Source of the DNA: Burkholderia plantarii
GTDB lineage: Bacteria > Pseudomonadota > Gammaproteobacteria > Burkholderiales > Burkholderiaceae
NCBI RefSeq assembly: GCF_001411805.1
Contig: NZ_CP007212.1
Coordinates: 2,356,001 to 2,420,000 of the forward strand
Direction: 5' to 3'
DNA: 64,000 nt
The position numbers were made by a program, and so were the translations under genes. Positions 38,457 through 47,073 of the stretch are shown here, piece by piece. How positions within the stretch are numbered: the first letter of the stretch is position 1; each line of letters opens with the position of its first letter. The notes below the pieces were generated by a model. It worked only from the letters and a program-made list of their open reading frames with translations, had not been told where the DNA came from and searched no databases.

Positions 38457-40140
38457 GTGGCGGCAAAAGCGAGAGTTTACAGCTATTTACGGGTCAGCGA
38501 TCCAAAACAAGCGGCCAGCGGCAGCATTGATCGTCAGCTTGAGTACGCCGCGCGCTGGGCGGCCGAGCGGGACCTGTCGTTGGGTGCGTCCCTTTCACTA
38601 CGCGACGAAGGGTTGTCCGCCTACCATCAGCGGCACGTCAAGCAAGGCGCACTGAGCGTGTTACTGCGCCGTCGAGGGTGGCCACGTTCCGCCCGGCTCC
38701 GTCCTCATCGTCGAGGGTCTGGACCGCCTGAGTCGCGCCGAGCCGTTGCAGGCGCAACTCGCCCAGATCATCAACGCCGGCATCACCGTCGTGACGGCCA
38801 GCGACGGCCGAGAGTACAACCGGGAGCGCCTCAAGGCGCAGCCGATGGACCTCGTCTACAGCCTGCTGGTGATGATCCGGGCGCACGAGGAATCCGACAC
38901 GAAGAGCAAGCGCGTCAAAGCGGCGATCCGGCGCCAGTGCCAAGGCTGGATCGCCGGCACCTGGCGCGCGCCGGTCCGGGTCGGCAAGGCTCCGCAGTGG
39001 GTGCGTGAGGATGGGGGCCGATTCGAGTTGATCCCCGAGCGCGCCGCTGCGATCCGCCTCGTGGTCGACATGTACCAGAAGGGGCACGGCGCGGTTCGCA
39101 CGCTGCGCGAGTTGCACGATCGTGGCATGACGATCACCAACGCCGGCCTGCCGCGCGCGCCGCAACTCTACAAACTGCTCGCGAACCGGATGCTGATCGG
39201 CGAGAAAACCGTCGAGTTGGACGGCGAGCAATTTCGCCTTGAGGGCTACTACCCGCCGGTGCTCAGCTCGGCCGAGTTCGCGGACCTGCGCAACGCGGCC
39301 AGCGAGCGTGGCCGCCGGAAGGGGAAAGGCGAGATCCCGGGCGTGGTGACCGGGCTGGGCATCACCTACTGCGGATACTGTGGCGCGGCGGTCGTCGCTC
39401 AAAACATTATGAGACGTCGGCGCATGGCCAACGGCCTGCCCTACCCCGGCCACCGGCGGCTGCACTGCGTCACCTACAGCTCCAGCACGGGCTGCAAGGT
39501 CAGCGGGAGCTGCAGCGTCGCGCCGGTCGAGCGCGCGCTGATGCTCTACTGCTCGGATCAGATGAACCTCACGCGGCTACTGGAGGGCGACAGCGGCGTG
39601 ACCGCGCTCAACGCCGAGTTGGCACGCGCGCGTGCCGCGGTCGCCGATCTGGAACGCCAGATCGGCCGCGTCACGGATGTGCTGCTGACGGACGAGGCGC
39701 AAGCGCCGGCCGCGCTGCTGAAGAGGATGCGCGAGATGGAGGCGGATCTGGAGCGCGAGCGCCATCGCTGTGAGGCGCTCGAACTGCAGGTGCATGCGGC
39801 GGCATCAGCCGAGTCGCCGGCCGCCGCAGACGCTTGGTCGGCGCTCGCGCGGGGCGTCGAGGAACTCGACTATGACGCGCGGATGCAGGCGCGCCAGCTC
39901 GTTGCGGATACCTTCTCTCGGATTGTGGTGTTCCAGTCGGGGTTCTACCCGGAAACCGACGACGGGCTGATCGGATTGATGCTGATCGCGAAGCGCGGCA
40001 GTACGCGGCTATTGCATGTGGATCGCAGCACCGGGGAATGGCGCTCGGCAGACGATGTTATTCTCGACGGAGGCCTTCCACTTCCTTCAGACGGCCGTTT
40101 GGCCGCACCACCCGTAGAAAATCAAACAAATCCACACTGA
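38457..40140 (+). pseudogene. Large serine recombinase, frameshifted
   Basis: A site-specific serine integrase of about 560 codons. The catalytic domain begins [14 protein letters not shown] (catalytic Ser in RVS) from GTG 38457. Then come the recombinase domain (IRRQCQGWIAGTW to LRELHDRGMTI), a zinc beta-ribbon with CGYCG and later Cys, and a coiled coil. The reading frame breaks between about 38660 and 38671. Codons up to LSVLLR are in one frame, while VEGGHVPPGSVLIVEGLDRLSR and the rest are in the next. Loss of a GC dinucleotide in a GCGC run (or a one-base gain) explains it. It is either inactive or a sequencing error. It is transcribed away from rimO. Confidence 0.85.
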
Positions 40141-40298
40141 TTCAGGATTCGGGCAATCGACCCCACGACAGCAGGAATCACAATCCTAGTACGCAATCGT
40201 TATGCAACAAGCCTTCTGAGCAAGTCATTGGGAATTTCCTAGCCAAGGTGACCGTTGATTAAGTTGATTTTTTTAGGCTTCATTCCCATCGATTTCCC

Positions 40299-40949
40299 TT
40301 ACGCTTCGCGATGCCGATATGGTTCCGACACCATTTCATCGGCCGGCCAGATCTGGAGCATCACCCTGGCCGCATCGGCATTCGTCGAATGCAGCCATTC
40401 GTCATAGCCGGCCGACCTCAGGATCACGACTGAGCGCTTCTCGTCGCCCGGCTTGTGCATGCGACTCATCACAGGATGCTCGTCCGCATTCACTGTCAGC
40501 ATCGCCATCGCGAGAGTCTCGCTGCCGTCCGCCTCTTTCCACGCACGCCAGATTCCGGCGGCGCAGAACGGCTGCCAGCCGTCCAGCCCGATCCGATACT
40601 TGACGTGCTTCCCGGTCTCCCAGTTCGGCTCGTAGATCCAGGCCGCGGGGATCAGGCATCGCTGACTGGCGCGCCAGGCCGCGCGAAACGCCGGCTTTTT
40701 ACCTACCGTCTCCGAGCGTGCGTTGATCGTCATGTACCGCTTGCCTGGCGGCTGATGCGCTTTCGGGATCATGCCGAAGTTCGCGAGCACCGCTTCGGCG
40801 CTGTCGCCGGCCGCGCGCGCGATCGGCGCCAAATAGTCCGGCCAGATCTCCGCGCGCCATGGCCCGTGATCGTAGAGCGGGCCGAGCATCGGCAGCTTCA
40901 GGTCGCTGAAGCCGTCAGGTTCGTTAGGTGCGCGGTAGTTCGCACATAT
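40299..40949 (-). CDS. SOS response-associated peptidase (SRAP, YedK/HMCES-like), apparent AUA start
   Basis: SRAP proteins crosslink to abasic sites in single-stranded DNA through Cys2. The conserved start CANYRAPNEPDG fits Cys2 only if translation begins at the ATA codon 40949-40947. No ATG, GTG or TTG lies there in frame, yet an AGGGA Shine-Dalgarno sits 5 bp upstream of the ATA. Catalytic features are intact: NARSET, Glu in WIYEPNW, His in RMHKPGDEKRSVVIL. The frame is open further upstream to 41135 but would bury the Cys. Either a rare AUA start is used or an ATG mutated to ATA. It is divergent from another gene over a LexA box. Confidence 0.8.
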   Translation of the reverse strand: MCANYRAPNEPDGFSDLKLPMLGPLYDHGPWRAEIWPDYLAPIARAAGDSAEAVLANFGMIPKAHQPPGKRYMTINARSETVGKKPAFRAAWRASQRCLIPAAWIYEPNWETGKHVKYRIGLDGWQPFCAAGIWRAWKEADGSETLAMAMLTVNADEHPVMSRMHKPGDEKRSVVILRSAGYDEWLHSTNADAARVMLQIWPADEMVSEPYRHREA

Positions 40950-41000
40950 TGCGGTCCCTGTTTTTTCGAGTTGACGAGGACATGCTATATCAAAATAAGA

Positions 41001-41020
41001 TACTGTAATTTTATACAGTG
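41001..41020. promoter_or_regulatory. LexA (SOS) box
   Basis: TACTGTAATTTTATACAGTG contains CTGT-N8-ACAG with outer T/A pairing and an AT-rich centre, very close to the E. coli-type LexA consensus used in beta-proteobacteria. It lies between the divergent SRAP gene and the gene at 41034, and likely represses both until DNA damage. Confidence 0.85.
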
Positions 41021-41033
41021 TTTGAGGTGTGAG

Positions 41034-41489
41034 ATGGAACCGCTCTGGGAGTATCGATGGCTGTACCACGACCTCTACTACGGGCCGATCGCAACGAACT
41101 TCTGGATGACGGATTGGGAGGCAGAGCGCTGGCACGGCTACGGCAAGGAAGGATCGATGCGCATCGACGAAACGCGGCGCGATCGCAACCTGCAGCTGAC
41201 CCGGGCGGAATTCTCGGGGGACCAGTTCGGCACCGCGCGCGGCCCGGACAATGAGCAGCCGCTCCCGGAGTTCGTGTCGCCAACGCTCGATGTGATGCGG
41301 ACGTGGTGGGTAAGCCCAGGCGCGGCGGAGGATGGGGACATCCAGCGCCTGGTGCTCGAGGTGATCGCGCTACGCCGAGCGCTGCGCAAGGCCGGCGTGA
41401 AGGCGCATGACGAGAGCGCGTGGGTGAAGGTCACGCTCGCCGAGGCGGCGGAGCGACCGGGCAAGCGGCGCACGAGGAAGCGCCGGTGA
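41034..41489 (+). CDS. Hypothetical protein downstream of LexA box
   Basis: A 151-aa protein with a Trp/Tyr-rich N-terminus (MEPLWEYRWLYHDLYYGP), a central charged part and a basic C-terminus (PGKRRTRKRR). GAGG precedes the ATG. It has no recognised domain. It starts 14 bp after a near-consensus SOS box and is divergent from SRAP, so it is probably damage-inducible and possibly of phage origin. Confidence 0.6.
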   Translation: MEPLWEYRWLYHDLYYGPIATNFWMTDWEAERWHGYGKEGSMRIDETRRDRNLQLTRAEFSGDQFGTARGPDNEQPLPEFVSPTLDVMRTWWVSPGAAEDGDIQRLVLEVIALRRALRKAGVKAHDESAWVKVTLAEAAERPGKRRTRKRR

Positions 41490-41527
41490 CAGGCGGCGGG
41501 CCACCGCCCTGCCGCCGCCGTCCGAGC

Positions 41528-41825
41528 CTACGCGGCCGGAGCAAACGTTGCCGGTGCGAGCGCAGCAATCACGCGGTCGATCGCGTGGTCTTCGATGCTA
41601 GGAAACGGCAGTGCCGGCGCTGCCGACGTGCGTGAGCGGCGCCACGTGCTGCCAGCCGGGCGCCGATTCCTCTAGCCACAGGCAGTTCGAACTTCACGCT
41701 CAGCCAATGCGTGATGATCGAGACAGTGATGGGCCGGCGGGTTTTCGGAAGCAGTTGACGGAGCAGGTCCGGCGCGAGCCGTCCGCTTCCGGCCACAACC
41801 GGCCATTCGACTGCCACACGTAGTT
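41528..41825 (-). pseudogene. Decayed ORF with two frameshifts
   Basis: On the minus strand a conserved-looking chain reads VAVEWPVVAGSGRLAPDLL, then PITVSIITHWLSVKFELPVA. It then shifts to ESAPGWQHVAPLTHVGSAG, then shifts again to EDHAIDRVIAALAPATFAPAA with a stop at 41528. The three frames join smoothly, so this is a gene broken by two small indels (near 41677 and 41605). Its family is not recognised; a phage gene is likely from context. Confidence 0.45.
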
Positions 41826-42433
41826 CGTTGACTATCCGGGATAGTCTCCTAAGACGAGCCTGTCTAAACGGTCCTACCCATCGGGGCTGGGACCGGCTCG
41901 GGTCAACCAGTCCTCGTTCCACTGGAGTGCCGGCACCTTTGGTCAACGAAGGTAAGCGCCTCAACATGATGAGTTGCGATATTTCCCTTAATCGTTTATA
42001 ACTTGGCTCCTGGGCTATCCGCCTGGTATTCAATTCCCCCCACCCTTGGAGGATGCTATGTCACCGTTAAACGTAATGCTGCGCTGATCACCGCCGCCAC
42101 GTCTCCAATCTACCCATCTGTTCCAGAGCGCCTGCGCCGCTGCGCGCAACTTCTTCGCGCTCCACCTCCAAGCACTTCCCGTTGTGCCGTAGTCAGACCG
42201 CCGAACTTGCGCGTGCCAGCGCCGCAAGGCACTCGCTGTGCGCTGGAAAGCTCGTTCATATCACGTAGTAGTCGGATCAGGGCCGTGTGTATCGGCGCTT
42301 CGCTGCGCGTTTGACTACGACATTGAATACAGCTGTGCTTTTTGTGTGACCGCATGGATCGCGGCGAGGCACGTTTGTGCCTATATCGCTCGATCTGGTC
42401 GCATACCATGCCCATCAAAGGGAAGTGCTCACC
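41826..42433. other. Remnant/leader region upstream of the second valS
   Basis: About 600 bp with no convincing intact gene. A strong GGAGG with ATG at 42058 opens only nine codons. Minus-strand frames around 42030-42440 look like fragments in two frames. The region may be scar DNA plus the valS promoter. No T-box-like structure was recognised. Confidence 0.35.
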
Positions 42434-44992
42434 ATGATTCAAAAAAATCGGCGCATGGATCGCGCCATCCCGGAGAAACCGGGACTGGAAAGACTAGAAG
42501 CGAAGTGGTCGTCATACTGGGAAGCAAAGCGCACTTACGCTTTCGACCGCACTGCCACCCGCGAAGCGGTGTTTTCGATTGACACGCCACCGCCGACGGT
42601 GTCCGGCTCGTTGCACGTCGGCCATGTGTTCAGCTACACGCATACGGACATCATCGCGCGCTTCCAGCGCATGACCGGCAAGACGGTGTTCTATCCGATG
42701 GGATGGGACGACAATGGTCTACCGACCGAACGCCGTGTTGAGAATTTTTATGGTGTCGTCTGTGACTCTCGGCTTGCCTATCAGCCCGACTTTCATGCAC
42801 CGGATAAGGTGCCGGCGCAGCGCGCATTATTCAGAAGGATCAGTCGCCGCAACTTCATTGAACTATGTCACCAGCTGACCGCCGTCGACGAAGCCGCGTT
42901 TCGTGACTTGTTCATGCGGCTTGGTCTCTCAGTCGACTGGGATCTCAGCTACGCGACAATCGGTACGCGGGCGCAGCGCATCAGTCAGCGCGCGCTTCTG
43001 CGCAATTTGCGCCGCGGGGAGCTCTATCAGCAGGAAGCGCCTTGCTTATGGGACATCACGTTCCAGACTGCTGTGGCTCAGGCGGAACTCGAAGACCGCG
43101 AGGTCGATGGCGCATGGCACGACCTGCGTTTCATTGATGCGGCGGGCAAGGACGTGATCGTGTCCACTACAAGGCCCGAACTGCTGGCCGCATGCGTCGC
43201 GCTTGTCGCGCATCCTAATGACGAGCGGTATGACTCGATCATCGGGACCCGCGTGCACTGTCCGTTATTCGGGTTCGATGTTCCAGTGATGACCCACGGA
43301 CTGGCAACCCCCGAAAAGGGTTCGGGAATCGCGATGGTGTGTACGTTCGGCGACCTGACCGACGTGATTTGGTGGCGCGAACTGGCACTGCCGACGCGTA
43401 GCATCATCCGCGAGGATGGCTGTCTGCGCGCTGATACGCCCGAATGGATTGCTTCCGGCGAAGCCACCCGGGCCTATGCGCAAATTGCGGGCAGGCCGGT
43501 GCATGAAGCGCGCCGAGAAATGGCAAGTCAGCTTGCTTTGGCTGGCAGCTTGATCGGTGCGGTGCGCCCCGTCCGTCATGCCGTCAAATTCTTCGAAAAG
43601 GGCGACAGACCTTTGGAGATCGTCGCGACGCGCCAATGGTATTTGGGGAACGGCGGCCGCGACCCGTTGCTGCGTGATGCATTGCTCGCGCGCGGAGCCG
43701 AACTTCGTTGGCATCCGTCGTTCATGGGTAGCCGCTACGCCAACTGGGTGAGCGGTCTCAATGGCGACTGGCTGATCAGCCGTCAGCGAGTGTTCGGCGT
43801 GCCGATTCCACTGTGGTATCCGCTGGATGCAGAGTGCGAGCCCGATTACGGTGCACCGATTCAACCCGATGAATCGACGCTACCCGTCGACCCGCAATCG
43901 GAAGTTCCGCCCGGCTATCGGGCGGATCAGCGCGGCCAACCCTGTGGCTTCATTGGCGAGAGCGACATCATGGATACATGGGCGACAAGTTCGCTTACGC
44001 CGCAGATTGCCACCGGCTGGGGCGAACCGGATGGATGCTTCGAACTTGTTTATCCCATGGACCTGCGTCCGCAGGCACACGACATCATCCGGACCTGGCT
44101 GTTCTCGACCGTCGTGCGCTCGCATCTGGAGAATGCACGTTTGCCATGGACGCACGCAACGCTTTCCGGCTGGATTCTCGATCCGGACCGAAAGAAGATG
44201 TCGAAATCGAAGGGCAACGTGGTCACGCCAGCTGCGTTGCTCGACACACACGGCTCAGATGGTGTTCGTTACTGGGCTGCGCTGGGACGCCCAGGCATGG
44301 ACGCAGCCTTTGACGAAAGACAGATGCGAAACGGGCGCCGCCTCGCACTGAAACTGCTGCACGTCTCCAGATTCGTGCTCGGCTTCGACGAGTCCCCCGA
44401 TTTGCTGGTCATGGAGGCGCTCGATCAGGCAATGATTGCGCGTCTGGCCGAGGTCGTGACACAGGCGACCGAGGCGTTGCAGACGTTCGACCACAGCAAA
44501 GCGCTCGAATACATCGAGGCATTTTTTTGGTGGTTTTGCGATGATTACGTCGAGTTGGTCAAGAGTCGCGCACACGAAGACAATCCGCAGGCTCAGTCCG
44601 CACATCACGCGCTGGCCTCCGCTCTGTCGGTGTTGCAGCGGCTGCTCGCACCGTTCCTTCCGTTTGCCGCAGAAGAGTGCTGGTCATGGTGGCATTTGGG
44701 ATCGATACATCGTGCAGCATGGCCCGACGCCGTCTCGCTCCAAGCGCTGGCGGGGAAGTGCGCGAACAGCGAGCTTTGCATCATCGTTTCGGATGTGCTG
44801 CGTGAAGTCCGCCGGGCGAAATCAGAAGCAAAAGTGTCGATGAAAGCAGGGGTTTCAATTGTGCGAGTCAGCGATACGGCAACGCGTCTCGCAGCACTGC
44901 GGGAAGTGTCAGACGATCTGCGTAACGCCGGACATATTGGCGAGCTGATGACGATTGCCTCGAAGTCGCTCTGCGTCGAAGTGACGCTCTGA
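42434..44992 (+). CDS. Valyl-tRNA synthetase, archaeal/actinobacterial type (second copy)
   Basis: A class I aminoacyl-tRNA synthetase charging tRNA-Val, 852 aa. The HIGH motif is HVGH (61-64) in PTVSGSLHVGH and the KMSKS loop is intact (588-592, then KGN). The CP1 editing domain is present (STTRPELLAACVALVAHP, CTFGDLTDVIWW). FYPMGWDDNGLPTERRV and DLRPQAHDIIRTW mark it as the archaeal-type lineage also found in Rickettsia and some actinobacteria, not the longer housekeeping ValRS of beta-proteobacteria. ATG 42434 has GGAAG upstream. It sits in the mobile region and is probably acquired. An extra synthetase could give resistance to an inhibitor or serve a special pathway. Confidence 0.88.
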   Translation: MIQKNRRMDRAIPEKPGLERLEAKWSSYWEAKRTYAFDRTATREAVFSIDTPPPTVSGSLHVGHVFSYTHTDIIARFQRMTGKTVFYPMGWDDNGLPTERRVENFYGVVCDSRLAYQPDFHAPDKVPAQRALFRRISRRNFIELCHQLTAVDEAAFRDLFMRLGLSVDWDLSYATIGTRAQRISQRALLRNLRRGELYQQEAPCLWDITFQTAVAQAELEDREVDGAWHDLRFIDAAGKDVIVSTTRPELLAACVALVAHPNDERYDSIIGTRVHCPLFGFDVPVMTHGLATPEKGSGIAMVCTFGDLTDVIWWRELALPTRSIIREDGCLRADTPEWIASGEATRAYAQIAGRPVHEARREMASQLALAGSLIGAVRPVRHAVKFFEKGDRPLEIVATRQWYLGNGGRDPLLRDALLARGAELRWHPSFMGSRYANWVSGLNGDWLISRQRVFGVPIPLWYPLDAECEPDYGAPIQPDESTLPVDPQSEVPPGYRADQRGQPCGFIGESDIMDTWATSSLTPQIATGWGEPDGCFELVYPMDLRPQAHDIIRTWLFSTVVRSHLENARLPWTHATLSGWILDPDRKKMSKSKGNVVTPAALLDTHGSDGVRYWAALGRPGMDAAFDERQMRNGRRLALKLLHVSRFVLGFDESPDLLVMEALDQAMIARLAEVVTQATEALQTFDHSKALEYIEAFFWWFCDDYVELVKSRAHEDNPQAQSAHHALASALSVLQRLLAPFLPFAAEECWSWWHLGSIHRAAWPDAVSLQALAGKCANSELCIIVSDVLREVRRAKSEAKVSMKAGVSIVRVSDTATRLAALREVSDDLRNAGHIGELMTIASKSLCVEVTL

Positions 44993-44995
44993 GCA

Positions 44996-45034
44996 ACGTC
45001 TTGCGACCGGGCGGCATGATCGGTCGCAAGACGT
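44996..45034 (+). terminator. Hairpin after the second valS
   Basis: Perfect 14-bp arms (44996-45009 and 45021-45034) with an 11-nt loop start 4 bp after the valS stop. No T run follows, so termination strength is uncertain. Confidence 0.5.
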
Positions 45035-45231
45035 GTGCTGGCCACGGGCCCACGAACACCTCAGCGAACCAGAGGTTTGAACGACCGCTTTGGAGGGAAT
45101 TCTATGACTGCTCCGGGTCGATCTGCGACGGTCGCTCGTTGTAGGGCGGCGGCCGACCGCGTTCGGCCAAACGCGGTCAGTCGAAATTCGTGCCACAATT
45201 CTTCGAACCAGTTCTGAAAATAGAGCTAAAG

Positions 45232-45687
45232 ATGACAGATAGCGCGGGCGTAATGGCAGTCGACCATACGGGTTTTTCGGTTTCTTCACTTGAAGAGGCA
45301 ATCCGTTTCTGGACCGAAGCGATGGGCTTCGATCTTTCCCGTCAGGGTGAAATCGGAGGAGCGTTTCTGCGTGAGGCGACGGGTATTGATGATCCGAAAT
45401 GTCGAATGGCAATAGTGACGGCCCCGAACGGTTACCCTATTGAACTCCTTGAGTATTCGACCCGTCTGAAGCTCGGCCGTGCGCCCCGAAACGCGGGCGC
45501 AATTGGCGCAGCGCACCTCGCTGTCACGGTCTCAGACATCCGAGCGGCTATCGTACGGGTAGAGACGGCAGGCTGGCAGGTAAATGGTTCGCCCCAACCG
45601 ATCCCTGCGGGCCCTCGCGCGGGGACCGTGGTTGCATACGTCTCCGGCCCAGATGGCATCACCATCGAATTGATGCAGCCTACTTGA
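45232..45687 (+). CDS. VOC (glyoxalase/bleomycin-resistance) family protein
   Basis: A 151-aa protein with two beta-alpha-beta-beta-beta VOC modules. Metal-type positions are His in VDHTGFSV, Glu in IELLEYS, His in AAHLAVTV and Glu in ITIELMQP, the pattern of glyoxalase I, dioxygenases and antibiotic-binding proteins. The substrate is unknown. It is on the same strand as valS, about 240 bp downstream beyond a hairpin. Starts at 45190 and 45232 are both possible; the latter begins right before the fold. Confidence 0.8.
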   Translation: MTDSAGVMAVDHTGFSVSSLEEAIRFWTEAMGFDLSRQGEIGGAFLREATGIDDPKCRMAIVTAPNGYPIELLEYSTRLKLGRAPRNAGAIGAAHLAVTVSDIRAAIVRVETAGWQVNGSPQPIPAGPRAGTVVAYVSGPDGITIELMQPT

Positions 45688-45965
45688 GGCTGCCGCGCCG
45701 AGCCGAGGCGCCTTTGGCCAACAATCAGGCAACGTGTCGCTGGCAAGCATTGGGCTACGGCGGCCGACGCTGGCGCCGCCAAGCTCAAGTGAATGGGGGC
45801 TTGGCCGATCATTGCACCCACAACCAATTTGACATACATACAAATTAACGAACGATTGTTCGTTTTTTGGAACTGAGGTGCAGGTAATCAATTCACTCCT
45901 GGAGAGCCCGGCAGTCAGTCGTCGTATGCTTCCGACGAGCAGCGGAGCCGAGCTTCAGAGACGAA

Positions 45966-46220
45966 TCACTCTCGCAGGCCGCCAAGTATGTCGGGGGCAG
46001 ATTTAACCTCGCTCGTGATTCCGATTGCGATTTTTAGCGCGTCTCGATTCAGGGCGAGTTCGGGAGATTCGTCAGGCAGTGCGTCTTGAACCACCTTAAG
46101 CGCACGAGTCAGGTGACGCCGCACATTCGGAAGGTGCAGCTCGAGGTAGTCGAGCAGACCTGAAAGCACCAACCGGTTAGCCATTGAGTCTGCTTGCAAA
46201 TTGAAGGCATTGTTTTCCAT
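45966..46220 (-). CDS. Small helical hypothetical protein, third gene of the pore-former-like operon
   Basis: An 84-aa predicted all-helical protein (NRLVLSGLLDYLELHLPNVR then LTRALKVVQDALPDES). There is no signal peptide and no recognised family. It lies 148 bp downstream of the coiled-coil gene on the same strand, last in the group. A short GGGGA precedes ATG 46220. An immunity or regulator role would suit its place, but nothing in the sequence proves it. Confidence 0.5.
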   Translation of the reverse strand: MENNAFNLQADSMANRLVLSGLLDYLELHLPNVRRHLTRALKVVQDALPDESPELALNRDALKIAIGITSEVKSAPDILGGLRE

Positions 46221-46368
46221 GGGGTCCCCGCAGAGATTGGGTGGCGTGAGAGCTTCCAAGTCTACATGCGCGAGCCAGGGGGCAAGGCCACGGTCGCGGG
46301 AAGGTGACGCCGGATGAAGGGCAGCGGCGACTTGGCGGGAGTGGAGCCTCCGCCAAACTCGGTGGGTT

Positions 46369-47043
46369 TCATTTAGCCCGGCGACGCGCCTCTTCCTGAC
46401 GCGCCGCTTCCTGACGCGCTGCTTCCTCCTGACGCGCTGCTTCCTGACGCGCTGCTTCCGCCTGACGCGCCGCTTCCTCCTGACGCGCTGCTTCCTGACG
46501 CGCCGCTTCCTGACGCCCCCTGTTCAATTGTGTCAGTTCTTCTTCGTCATCGTTGTCCTGCTGCACCGGTCGCATAGCCTCAATACCCGCCTGCTGACGC
46601 TCGACGTATCCCGATTTTTCGCCATTTATTGTGTTTTGCATGACATCCACCGGAATTTTTCCCTTTTCAATGATCGCATATACATTGTTTATTTCATTTT
46701 TACCAAGAAAATCCATATAGTTTTTGAAATATTCATGAGATCCAGAAAAGAGCACAAACTTAACATCTCTCAAAGATCTAAATATTTCGATATTTTCATT
46801 ACCGGGCTCTTGCCCAGGATGACCCAGATTACCCTCCATCAATACCGTAAAAAAACGACCATCACCTTTCGCAATGGATTTCATGGCCGCTATTTCTGAA
46901 ATATAAAAATCCAACGCGTTATTAGAATTATATTTAAGGATATAAATTTTCGCAGCCCCCTCCGACATATTCATCAGCTGCATTGAAATTGCTTTATTCG
47001 TAAAATCATCTGAATGACTAAGTACAATGTAGGTCAGGCGCAT
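46369..47043 (-). CDS. Unknown protein with alpha/beta N-domain and Ala-Arg-Gln-Glu repeat tail
   Basis: A 224-aa protein starting at ATG 47043 (AGAGG upstream). Residues 1-150 alternate beta strands and helices (LTYIVLSHSD, KIYILKYNS, RFFTVLMEGN, VKFVLFSGSHEY, VYAIIEKGKIP), loosely like a response-regulator receiver, although the usual phospho-Asp cannot be placed with confidence. Residues about 172-222 are eight short AARQEE-type repeats forming a charged single helix or coiled coil. The N-domain coding DNA is AT-rich compared with the core genome. It starts 30 bp after the pore-former-like gene, so the two are an operon. The family is not recognised. Confidence 0.6.
   Translation of the reverse strand: MRLTYIVLSHSDDFTNKAISMQLMNMSEGAAKIYILKYNSNNALDFYISEIAAMKSIAKGDGRFFTVLMEGNLGHPGQEPGNENIEIFRSLRDVKFVLFSGSHEYFKNYMDFLGKNEINNVYAIIEKGKIPVDVMQNTINGEKSGYVERQQAGIEAMRPVQQDNDDEEELTQLNRGRQEAARQEAARQEEAARQAEAARQEAARQEEAARQEAARQEEARRRAK
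46383..46516 (-). repeat. Tandem 15/18-bp repeat inside the coding sequence
   Basis: About eight copies of TGACGCGC(C/T)GCTTCC, some with an extra CCT or CGC triplet, encode the AARQEE repeats. Period differences are multiples of 3, so the frame is kept. Copy number is likely to vary by slippage. Confidence 0.8.
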
Positions 47044-47073
47044 GATCACCTCTCGAATGGATTGGCCGCAGCA

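Noticed and set aside
38300..38480. tRNA gene as island integration site
   Set aside because: No tRNA-like sequence at the junction; the element abuts the protein gene rimO.
42058..42087. Nine-codon ORF with strong GGAGG upstream of valS, possible leader peptide
   Set aside because: Only one Val codon, no attenuator hairpins seen next to it, and it lies 350 bp before valS; more likely the start of a broken gene.
44996..45034. Hairpin after valS considered as a tRNA remnant
   Set aside because: A simple perfect 14-bp stem; no cloverleaf, anticodon arm or CCA.
46369..46520. Tandem repeats as a possible CRISPR array
   Set aside because: Units of 15/18 bp are contiguous with no spacers and stay in one coding frame.
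46369..47043. Response-regulator receiver assignment
   Set aside because: Alpha/beta pattern is suggestive, but the phospho-Asp and acidic pocket cannot be placed reliably, so it is left as unknown.
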